DNA from: Candidatus Obscuribacter sp.
GTDB lineage: Bacteria; Cyanobacteriota; Vampirovibrionia; Obscuribacterales; Obscuribacteraceae
Length of the DNA: 64,000 nt
NCBI GenBank assembly: GCA_016712465.1
Contig: JADJQZ010000001.1
Coordinates: 6,510,001 to 6,574,000 of the forward strand
Direction: 5' to 3'
Under the pieces are notes generated by a model, which was not told the origin of the DNA, searched no databases, and was given only the letters and a program-made list of their open reading frames with translations. This document shows positions 16,789-23,997 of this stretch, piece by piece (position 1 is the first letter of the stretch; each line of letters starts with the position of its first letter). The translations under genes and the position numbers were made by a program.

Positions 16789-18912
16789 ATGGCTAAAATC
16801 GTTAAGCTGACTATGCTGGAAGGCAACATCGCTCACATGGTGATCGACGACCCGGACAGCAAACTGAATGTCCTGTCGCAGGAATTCTTCGCCGAATTCA
16901 CGGCGACGATGGACGCCCTCGAGGCCCGTACGGATGTGCGCGGTCTCGTCATTTCCTCCGGTAAGGAGGATTGTTTCTTCGCCGGTGCCGACGTCAAGGA
17001 GATTCGTCTCCTGCAGACTCGCCCCGGTCAGGAGATCTACAACGCTTGCAAGGCTGGTCGCGATGCGGTGAACCGCATTTCGAAGCTGCCCTACCCCACC
17101 GTGGCTGCCGTGAGCGGCACCTGCCTGGGTGGTGGTCTGGAGCTGACCCTGGCTTGCAAGTTCCGCATCGCTTCCACCAATCCGAAGACCTCCATGGGTC
17201 TGCCGGAGACGCAGCTCGGCTTCATTCCGGGCTGGGGTGGCACGGTGCGCCTGCCGCGCCTGATCGGCCTGCAGGAAGGTTTCACCCTCATCTCCACCGG
17301 CAATCGCGTGGACGCCGTCAAGGCCTGGCGCCTGGGACTGGTGGATGAGACGGCTGCTCCCACCGACCTGGTCAAGCGCGCCGTCGAAATCGCTCGTGGC
17401 GCCAAGCCGCACCGGTTCACCAAGTCGTTCCAGCAGCGGGCCATGGAGTATGGTCTGGCCACTGCGGCGGGGCGCATGCTCTTCCAGAAGCAGGCTACCA
17501 ACATCGTCATGTCCCAGACCAAGGGCAAGTATCCGGCGCCGCTGGAAGCCCTCAAGGTGATCATGAAGACCTGGAACATGCCTCTGGACAAGGCTTTCGA
17601 GGTGGAAGCTCAGGCTTTCGCCAAGCTGGCGGTAACGCCGGTTTCGAAGGCGCTGGTGGGTATTTTCTTCGCCGACACCGAGTCCAAGAAGATGCCGGAA
17701 GGCGTCACGCCCTCCATCAAGGTCAAGACCGTGGCGGTGCTGGGCGCTGGTGTCATGGGTGCCGGAATCGCGCAGGCTGCTGCCTACGCCGGTTACAAGG
17801 TGGTGCTCAAGGACATCGACCAGGCTGCTCTGGACAAGGGCATGAAGACCATCAAGGACCTCTTCGACGGGCTCGTGTCCAAGCGCAAGATGAGCCGTGC
17901 GGAAGCCGACATGAAGTTCGGCGCCGTCAAGGGCACCATCGACTACGCCGACCTGGCCGACTGCGACCTGGTCATCGAGGCCGTGGTCGAGAAGATGGGC
18001 GTCAAGAAGGCGGTCATCGCGGACGTGGAGAAGGCCATCAGCAAGCCCTTCATCTTCGCCACCAACACTTCCTCGCTCTCGGTCAATGAAATGGCCGCGG
18101 CTGCGAAGAACCCCGCCAATGTCGTCGGACTGCACTTCTTCAACCCGGTGCACAAGATGAAGCTGGTGGAAGTGGTTGCCGCCAATACGTCGTCGGCTGA
18201 GACCCTGGCTGCGGCCAAGTCTTTCGGCATGCGCGTCGGCAAGACCACGGTTGTCACCGGCGACGGTCCCGGCTTCGTGGTGAATCGCATCCTCTCGCCC
18301 TACATGAAGGAGTCCATCCAGCTCCTGCTGGAAGGTGTGCCGGCTGAGCAGATCGACAAGGCTGCCACTCGCTTCGGCATGCCCATGGGCCCCATCGCGC
18401 TCATGGACGAGGTCGGTCTGGACATCGTCAACCATGTCATCAAGGTCATGCATGCGGCTCTGGGCGAGCGGCTTTCGCCTCCGTCCATCATCGCCGTCAT
18501 CGAGCAGCAGAAGTTGCTCGGTAAGAAGGGCGGCAAGGGGCTCTACCTCTATGACGCCAACGGCAAGCGCACCGGTCTCAACCCCGACATCCAGGCGGCC
18601 ATCAATGCGCCGGCCAAGAGCATGTCGGAGAGCGCCATTCAGGACAGGCTCTTCCTGCCCATGGTGAACGAGGCTGCTCTGTGTCTGTCGGAGGGCATCA
18701 TCGATGAGCCTTCGCAGCTCGACCTGGCCATGATCTTCGGTACCGGCTTCGCTCCCTTCCTGGGTGGCGTGCTGGGCTATGCCGACTCGCTGGGCATCCG
18801 CACAGTGCACCAGAAGCTGGAGCACCTCTCCAAGGTGGCTGGCGACAACTACAAGCCGGCGCAGCTGATCAAGGACAAGGCGCTCAAGGGCGAATCGTTC
18901 TACGGTCGTTAA
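16789..18912 (+). CDS. fadB: bifunctional enoyl-CoA hydratase / 3-hydroxyacyl-CoA dehydrogenase
   Basis: Multifunctional beta-oxidation alpha subunit, 707 residues. The N-terminal crotonase domain has the oxyanion-hole stretch FFAGADVKEI and GTCLGGGLELTLA, with both catalytic Glu residues visible (GGGLE and LPETQLG). The NAD-binding 3-hydroxyacyl-CoA dehydrogenase domain starts near residue 315 with VAVLGAGVMGAGIAQ and has the catalytic His in GLHFFNPVHKMKLVE, then the C-terminal helical domains (GPGFVVNRIL, MGPIALMDEVGLD). The ATG has agagg upstream. It should pair with the thiolase upstream. FadB and FadJ types cannot be told apart by eye, so the symbol is the general one. Confidence 0.93.
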   Translation: MAKIVKLTMLEGNIAHMVIDDPDSKLNVLSQEFFAEFTATMDALEARTDVRGLVISSGKEDCFFAGADVKEIRLLQTRPGQEIYNACKAGRDAVNRISKLPYPTVAAVSGTCLGGGLELTLACKFRIASTNPKTSMGLPETQLGFIPGWGGTVRLPRLIGLQEGFTLISTGNRVDAVKAWRLGLVDETAAPTDLVKRAVEIARGAKPHRFTKSFQQRAMEYGLATAAGRMLFQKQATNIVMSQTKGKYPAPLEALKVIMKTWNMPLDKAFEVEAQAFAKLAVTPVSKALVGIFFADTESKKMPEGVTPSIKVKTVAVLGAGVMGAGIAQAAAYAGYKVVLKDIDQAALDKGMKTIKDLFDGLVSKRKMSRAEADMKFGAVKGTIDYADLADCDLVIEAVVEKMGVKKAVIADVEKAISKPFIFATNTSSLSVNEMAAAAKNPANVVGLHFFNPVHKMKLVEVVAANTSSAETLAAAKSFGMRVGKTTVVTGDGPGFVVNRILSPYMKESIQLLLEGVPAEQIDKAATRFGMPMGPIALMDEVGLDIVNHVIKVMHAALGERLSPPSIIAVIEQQKLLGKKGGKGLYLYDANGKRTGLNPDIQAAINAPAKSMSESAIQDRLFLPMVNEAALCLSEGIIDEPSQLDLAMIFGTGFAPFLGGVLGYADSLGIRTVHQKLEHLSKVAGDNYKPAQLIKDKALKGESFYGR

Positions 18913-18973
18913 GCTGCTTCGGCCGGTTTGTCTGGGCGAGTTCGTCTGGGCAAGTTCGTCTCACTAGGTTAGT

Positions 18974-19009
18974 CTCGGGTCTGAACTTGAATTTCGGTTC
19001 AGACCCGAG
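18974..19009 (+). terminator. 13-bp hairpin downstream of the fadB-type gene
   Basis: Perfect 13-bp stem (18974-18986 with 18997-19009) with a 10-base loop and no T-run. It is possibly an mRNA 3'-end stabiliser working with the terminator just beyond it. Confidence 0.5.
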
Positions 19010-19030
19010 CTGCGGTCGTGAAACTCAGGG

Positions 19031-19077
19031 GGAGTCAGTGGCGACACTGACTCCTCTTGTTTTTCCTTTTTTTGTTT
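19031..19077 (+). terminator. Rho-independent terminator after the fadA/fadB transcript
   Basis: A 9-bp perfect stem (19031-19039 with 19046-19054), 6-base loop, followed by a T-rich tract (tcttgtttttccttttttt). It is well placed to end the plus-strand lipid transcript. Confidence 0.85.
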
Positions 19078-19157
19078 GGCGTACGAAGTTGAGTAGTAGA
19101 AATTCCCAATTAATGAAAACCCCCATGGTTATGTCTCTCTGGCCGCACAGTGCAAAA

Positions 19158-19288
19158 ACGACTAAACTCATGTAACGGGAAAAATTAAATCTGTTTGACA
19201 GCCAAAAGGTAGATACAGCAAAGGTTTGAATAGTCAAAACGTCCCAAATTCCTGATGCAATATTTCTTCAATTCACTATTGTTACATT
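19158..19288 (-). repeat. intergenic element R2, related to R1 at 10991-11121 in opposite orientation
   Basis: Second copy of the 131-base element; see R1. Read on the minus strand it aligns gap-free to R1 with 98 of 131 bases matching by hand count. The pairing ends are ATGTAAC at 19170-19176 and GTTACAT at 19281-19287. If translated in the frame where both copies end RFNFSRYMSLVV, this copy has an in-frame stop near its start, and the middle blocks differ at all codon positions, which speaks against a protein. With R1 it brackets the acyl-CoA synthetase, patatin, thiolase and hydratase/dehydrogenase genes, both copies with the agtttagtcgt end pointing inward. Confidence 0.7.
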
Positions 19289-19521
19289 TCGCCAGTTTTT
19301 TTTGAAACACCCCCATGCCTTCTAAAAGCAGCCGAGTAAGCGAGTTTAGTTGCAGATGCTGCGGGCATGGTTTTATCGAAAGCGAAAGTGAGCTAGTCAG
19401 AGAATGGAGTACTTTTTGCCTCCCCGAATTCTGCGGCATGAATGCATGATTAGTTAGGAACGGCAGAAGCAGGCGCTTTCCTTTTGCGAGAACTACCACT
19501 ATAGAATGTCGTGTACGTGAG

Positions 19522-19554
19522 AAAAAAGAGGAAGGGGCGATCTGAAATCGCCCC
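19522..19554 (-). terminator. terminator of the acyl-CoA dehydrogenase gene
   Basis: An 8-bp GC-rich stem (19534-19541 with 19547-19554). On the minus strand it is followed by ttcctcttttttct. It acts downstream of the minus-strand gene that ends at 19692. Confidence 0.75.
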
Positions 19555-19607
19555 TCCCTCCAGGGACTACAGCATCACAGAAGGTTTTTCCCCTTTGTGG
19601 AAGTGAG

Positions 19608-19670
19608 AGCGCGGGCTGTATCAATGGCTCAGGCTGCCTTGACGCAACCCGACACGATACAACCCGCGCT
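19608..19670 (-). terminator. long hairpin next to the acyl-CoA dehydrogenase stop
   Basis: A 15-bp stem with one mismatch (19608-19622 with 19656-19670) around a 33-base loop, directly after the minus-strand stop codon. It is probably a 3'-UTR structure preceding the terminator at 19522-19554. Confidence 0.5.
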
Positions 19671-19691
19671 GTTTATCAACGGACCGCGGCG

Positions 19692-21641
19692 TTACTTCTG
19701 AATCGGCTCCTTGTACTGGCGCAGAATGGTGCTCTCGGCCACGCCGTCGAGCTGCCTGAAGTTGCCCGCCACGACCATCTTGGCCAGCTTGGAGCAAGCC
19801 ATGTAGTAGGCATCGTCCTTGCGGCCGCCGATGATCTCGCGCTTCAGATCCTGGCAGAGAATGTCGGCTGCCAGTGTGGTGACGGCGTCGCCCTTCTTGT
19901 GGGCGTGCATGCACACCGCCAGCATGGTGACGACGCGCTGAACGTCCATGGACAGCTCGTTCATGCGCATCTGCCGATCGGCCAGCTTGAACTTGTACTT
20001 GATCATGGCCGCGGCAATCTGCCGCCCCAGGCTCTTGAACTGCTTCAACCCGAAGGCGAAGTGCCGGGCCAGGTTCTTGTCCATGCCGGCAACGCGACGA
20101 CGATCACTGCGCTTGAGCTGCAGACCGGCCAGCCAGAGTCCCATGCGGGTAATGGCCGGCAGGAAGCGAATGCCGTCCACGAGCACGGCCGGGAACTTGT
20201 CGTTCATGTTGGCCAGAGGACCCATGTACTTCTTGCCAGGCTCCTTCACAAGCGACTTGAAGAAAGCCATGGCCAGCATCTGACCCTCGCCCTCGTAGAT
20301 GCAGGGGGCGATGAAGTCGTGGATGTTGTCGCCGATCAGGTGACCCTGCAGGAAGGCGCGTCCGCCGTGGGTCTTCAGTGCCCAGTCCACGGCCGTTTCC
20401 TTGAGCGACTCGGAGCCGAAGATCTTGGCCACGATGCACTCCAGCTCGCCGCGGTAACCCTCGTCGAGAAGGGAAGAGCACCAGTCCACCAGGGCGTCGG
20501 CGCCCACGATCAGGGATGCCACGCGAGCGACGCGCCAGCGCACCAGCTCGCGGTTGCCGATCTTGTCGCCGTAGGTCTCGCGGTACTCGGCCCAGGGGAG
20601 CATGCTCTTGAGGAGCACGCGCATGGTGCCGCCGGCATTGGCGCAAAGGGCCACGCGGCCGCGATTGAGACCGTGGTAGGCAATGGTGAGGCCGTCGCCC
20701 ACGGGCGGAACCAGGAGGTTCTTGGCCGGCACCCGCAGATTGTTGAAGACCATGCCGTAGTTGTGGATGTGCTTGACGGCGTGAATGCCGTAGCGATCCA
20801 ACTTGAAGTTCTCGTTCTCCACCTCGGGCAGCTCCACGATCAAGACCGCCGGCTTGCCGTCGATGAGGCAGACCAGACCGATGGTACGACCGGGGAGAAT
20901 GTTGGAGATGAAGAGCTTGCGCCCGTTCACCACATAGCTGTCCCCATCCAGCACGGCCGTGGTCTTCAGGGCCGTGAGGTCGGAACCGGCGCCGGGCTCG
21001 GTGAGGGCGAAAGCGGAGATGGCCTTGCCGGAGGCCAGGCGGGGCAGGAAGTAGTCCTTCTGGGCCTCGGTGCCGTAAGCGCACATGGGGTCGACGGCGC
21101 CGATGCAGCCATGGATGGAAGCCATGCCCGCCACGGTGGGGTCGCCCTCAGCCGCCATGCGAGTGAGGAACTGCATGAAGTGGGTGATGGTGACGCCCTG
21201 ACCGCCGTACTTCTTGTCGATGAGCATGCCCCAGTAGCCGGCCTCGGCCAGCTCCTGCATGACGGTGGCGGTGACCTTCTGGTCGTCCCCGAAGAGGGTG
21301 CCGGCCAGGCGGTGGCGCACGACGATGGCCACGCACTGATCCATGGCCTGGAAGTAGGTAGGGGCAGCGCCTGTGACATCGTTGGCTCGGAAAAGCTCGA
21401 TCGGGGTCTTGTCCCAGACGGCGCGGTGTACGGGGCTGTTGGCGGTGCGGAACTTGGCGTCGAAGCTCTCCTCGACCACCTCGTCGGCGCGGTCGATCTT
21501 GCCCATCTTCTCCACCTCATCCTTGCCCTTGCCGCCCTTCTTGAGGATCTCCTCAGTCAGGTTGGAATCGTCGGGTTTGGTGTTGGTGGGGGAATTCGGA
21601 CCAGGGACAGGGCCATTATTGTTGTTATTGTTCTGGCTCAT
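19692..21641 (-). CDS. acyl-CoA dehydrogenase (FadE-like)
   Basis: FAD enzyme making trans-2-enoyl-CoA, first oxidation of beta-oxidation. ATG 21641 (649 residues) follows an aaggat box; upstream frame to 21749 lacks one. Near the start is an Asn6 run and a charged, probably disordered ~60 residues. Core motifs: FALTEPGAGSDLTALKTTA (flavin/substrate strand), the RVAL helix, and IYEGEGQMLAMAF, where the Glu of YEG occupies the catalytic-base position. The C-terminal ~170 residues extend beyond a ~380-residue acyl-CoA dehydrogenase, as in large FadE-type enzymes. It is convergent with the fad genes and has the same C/G-ending codon style. Confidence 0.92.
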   Translation of the reverse strand: MSQNNNNNNGPVPGPNSPTNTKPDDSNLTEEILKKGGKGKDEVEKMGKIDRADEVVEESFDAKFRTANSPVHRAVWDKTPIELFRANDVTGAAPTYFQAMDQCVAIVVRHRLAGTLFGDDQKVTATVMQELAEAGYWGMLIDKKYGGQGVTITHFMQFLTRMAAEGDPTVAGMASIHGCIGAVDPMCAYGTEAQKDYFLPRLASGKAISAFALTEPGAGSDLTALKTTAVLDGDSYVVNGRKLFISNILPGRTIGLVCLIDGKPAVLIVELPEVENENFKLDRYGIHAVKHIHNYGMVFNNLRVPAKNLLVPPVGDGLTIAYHGLNRGRVALCANAGGTMRVLLKSMLPWAEYRETYGDKIGNRELVRWRVARVASLIVGADALVDWCSSLLDEGYRGELECIVAKIFGSESLKETAVDWALKTHGGRAFLQGHLIGDNIHDFIAPCIYEGEGQMLAMAFFKSLVKEPGKKYMGPLANMNDKFPAVLVDGIRFLPAITRMGLWLAGLQLKRSDRRRVAGMDKNLARHFAFGLKQFKSLGRQIAAAMIKYKFKLADRQMRMNELSMDVQRVVTMLAVCMHAHKKGDAVTTLAADILCQDLKREIIGGRKDDAYYMACSKLAKMVVAGNFRQLDGVAESTILRQYKEPIQK

Positions 21642-22150
21642 GATTAGCGAAATCCTTGTTTGGTTTGGCTCAGCCGCTCTTGTTCCCTGGTTGATGGTGC
21701 CAGGGTGAGCGCCGTTTTTGGTGTGCTGCGTAGAGATTTGGCGAGGCAAAATCTCACTCGGCGGCAGAAAGAAGATCGGTTATCAACCCGACCTGAAAAG
21801 AGAGCGCCACCGTGGCGAACCCTTGTGTTTCCCGGCCCGGCAAGTGTCGTCTTCAACCGTGTTCCTCAACAGCATTCTTTCGATACGGAAGTCTGTGCGA
21901 CTACGGCAAGGCTGAGCTGGTCTTGCGGCAGTAACGGCAGTGAAAGGGCTTGTGTTTCTTGGAGGTTGAAGAAGTCAGGTTAAAGGGATGGGAAATATGA
22001 ACGAGTCTAACGACTCGTAAAGGACTGTTTCAACTGCGGGAGAATGAGATGTATGCCACATTGTTTGATTTTGAGTACTTGTCAAGAAAGCGCGGCTGGC
22101 GCAATCGCTAAAACGGTTAAGAGAATTTGGTTGTCATGATGAGGCGGCGC
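21642..22150. other. intergenic region upstream of the acyl-CoA dehydrogenase
   Basis: 509 bases. It should hold the minus-strand promoter and leader of the dehydrogenase and the 3' end of the gene ending at 22151. A short hairpin (cgagt/actcg) lies near 22003-22018. I see no gene with a ribosome site. Confidence 0.35.
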
Positions 22151-23995
22151 TCAGGGCTGAACCGGAAGAATTTTCCTGGTCAGGGAGAAACTCAGCTCCT
22201 GGGGTCTTCTTGCCTGGGTGCTCAGATTTGCTCTTACATCTTCAAAGGTGCTGAGCATAGCCGGGTCAGGTGTTTCGGCAAGGGTGACAGACACAGCCAG
22301 CCCTCGCGATTCATTAATAAGGAAAATTTCCGCCTGATTGTCTTGTCGTTCTGCTTGCCCCTGCCGGGAGAATCGGCTTTGCAGATTCCTGAGGGAAGCG
22401 TCCCACAGATTAGATGCTGCCTTGGGCCCCGGTACCAGCACTTGCAAGTGGTCGCCCATCAGCTGGGCCTGGTAAAAGTCGAGCAAATCGGGCCAGGCTG
22501 CCGTGAGGCGGAAGTCTTGCCGGAGGTAGTTCTGGTTCTGTTGAAGACTACCGAAAATGCTGGTCTTCTCAGGCAATGACAGACCGAAGCGCTCCTCTAG
22601 AGCGGAAAGCTCTCTGCTTTGTTTGATGAAGGCATTTCTGATTGCCATGGTGTCATAGTTCTCGCGTTTGAGCAGTTTCAAAACAGCCATTCCCTGGTGT
22701 TTGCTGCGGGCGAAAAACACTGTCCTGCTGGAGCAGGCGTCCACTTTCTCCAGTCGCAGTAACTGTTTATCTGGTGCCAGTTCGGGGCAGATTATGGCAC
22801 TCATGCCTGTTGCATATTGCCTTTCCTGCAGTTGAGAGACCGTGCCCGGCAGCCGCAATACCTGCACAATGCTGTCCGGATTGACTTCCAGGCTGTCAGC
22901 CAGTTCTGCCGTATCGGGAATCTTGATACCGAAGCGCCGGGATAATTCGGACAACTGATTTGCCGGTGCCTGAAACCACCTCCCAGGTGGTTTTCCTGCT
23001 GCCATGGTGCCCAGGGCTGAGAGTTCCTGGGAATCCGGAAATTCGCTCAAGAACCAGCGTTCCGGCTTGAAGTAGTTGTCCGGCTTGAGCTTGTTGCCTA
23101 GCTCTTCTTGCAGAAGGTGGAAAGGAGCTCTGGCTACGCATTGTTTTTCGCCGGAGCGGTCTTTGCGATAGAATTCCACCACTTCAGCGGTGGGAATGCT
23201 GGCGGGCGAGCCTTCCAGCACACTGGTTTTGCTGTAGCAGCTCCCGGTTCTTTGATCTTCTTCGATAAACAAGGGCGGTGTGTAGATGAAATTGGCAGAG
23301 GTGCCGCCCTGCCGGTCTTTTAAGAGGGCCAGCTGGTCGGTTTCGGCCAGGAGCCTGCTCTGTTGTTCATAGTGATGTTGCAGAACGGTCAAGCGATAGC
23401 GATAAATCTCAAAGAAGGCTTCATTCTCCGGCTCGGGCAGAAAGGGCTGCCAGAGATTGTTTCTCAGGACCAGGGGCAGGGCGGCTAGAGGATTGGCTCC
23501 CCTCATAACGGCTGCACTCAGCACGGTGAGCAGCTTCAGACCGTCCGCGTCCCGAGAACCGGTGACAAAGAGCGCATCCGCTGCCGGGGTCAGGGCTACG
23601 ATGTCGCCCTCTACCTCAAGTTCTTTGAAAAGATCCGTCAATAAAAGACGCGCACCATCGAAATTATCTTTCCAGGGGGAAGTATAGAAGCCGCTCTGCA
23701 CCAGGCGAAACTTCTCTTTGCTGAAGGCTTCCAGGTTGCTTACGGCCGCATCGATGGCGGTGTCCGTGTCCAGTGCCAGCTCGTCCAGATCTCGGTAAGT
23801 TAGGTGTCTGTTTGTCTCAGTCTTGTTATAGAGAAGTCCTACCGAAAGCACATCAGCGTAGGGAAAGTAGACTGGTTGCTCAGCCTGGCTCAGTGCCCTT
23901 TTTCGTATACCTGCCTCAATGATTTGGAAATGCACCTGAGTTTTCAGGCTGGGTAAAAGACTTCTGAGACGCGATGCGGAGTCGAGTGCAGGCAA
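22151..23995 (-). CDS. uncharacterised protein next to copper ATPase (possibly DUF1444-like)
   Basis: 614 residues, not recognised with confidence. There is no signal peptide or membrane segment. The N-terminal ~230 residues (YADVLSVGLLYNK, LTYRDLDELALDTDTAIDAAVSNLEAFSK, GDIVALTPAADALFV, ANPLAALPLVLRN) resemble the DUF1444/YtpQ pattern of a protein that ends in a helix-strand domain. The C-terminal half repeats some of this style (LSALEERFGL, DHLQVLVPGP) and may be a second divergent copy. Its start is 2 bases after the ATPase stop, so the two are almost certainly cotranscribed and probably coupled. A link to metal handling is only contextual. Confidence 0.5.
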   Translation of the reverse strand: MPALDSASRLRSLLPSLKTQVHFQIIEAGIRKRALSQAEQPVYFPYADVLSVGLLYNKTETNRHLTYRDLDELALDTDTAIDAAVSNLEAFSKEKFRLVQSGFYTSPWKDNFDGARLLLTDLFKELEVEGDIVALTPAADALFVTGSRDADGLKLLTVLSAAVMRGANPLAALPLVLRNNLWQPFLPEPENEAFFEIYRYRLTVLQHHYEQQSRLLAETDQLALLKDRQGGTSANFIYTPPLFIEEDQRTGSCYSKTSVLEGSPASIPTAEVVEFYRKDRSGEKQCVARAPFHLLQEELGNKLKPDNYFKPERWFLSEFPDSQELSALGTMAAGKPPGRWFQAPANQLSELSRRFGIKIPDTAELADSLEVNPDSIVQVLRLPGTVSQLQERQYATGMSAIICPELAPDKQLLRLEKVDACSSRTVFFARSKHQGMAVLKLLKRENYDTMAIRNAFIKQSRELSALEERFGLSLPEKTSIFGSLQQNQNYLRQDFRLTAAWPDLLDFYQAQLMGDHLQVLVPGPKAASNLWDASLRNLQSRFSRQGQAERQDNQAEIFLINESRGLAVSVTLAETPDPAMLSTFEDVRANLSTQARRPQELSFSLTRKILPVQP

Positions 23996-23997
23996 GT

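Larger units (their letters stand above)
18913..19533. other. long intergenic region after the fad genes, holding element R2
   Basis: No credible gene. It contains two hairpins just after the hydratase/dehydrogenase gene and element R2 (19158-19288), listed separately. A minus-strand frame over 19185-19499 translates R2 and has no clear ribosome site. Confidence 0.5.

Noticed and set aside
15436..18825. 1129-residue minus-strand open frame opposite fadA/fadB
   Set aside because: Antisense shadow of GC-rich coding sequence; its translation is His/Asp/Gly/Val-rich and matches no family, while the plus-strand genes are certain.
19899..21647. 582-residue plus-strand open frame opposite the acyl-CoA dehydrogenase
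   Set aside because: Shadow of the high-GC dehydrogenase gene with the same His/Val/Gly bias.
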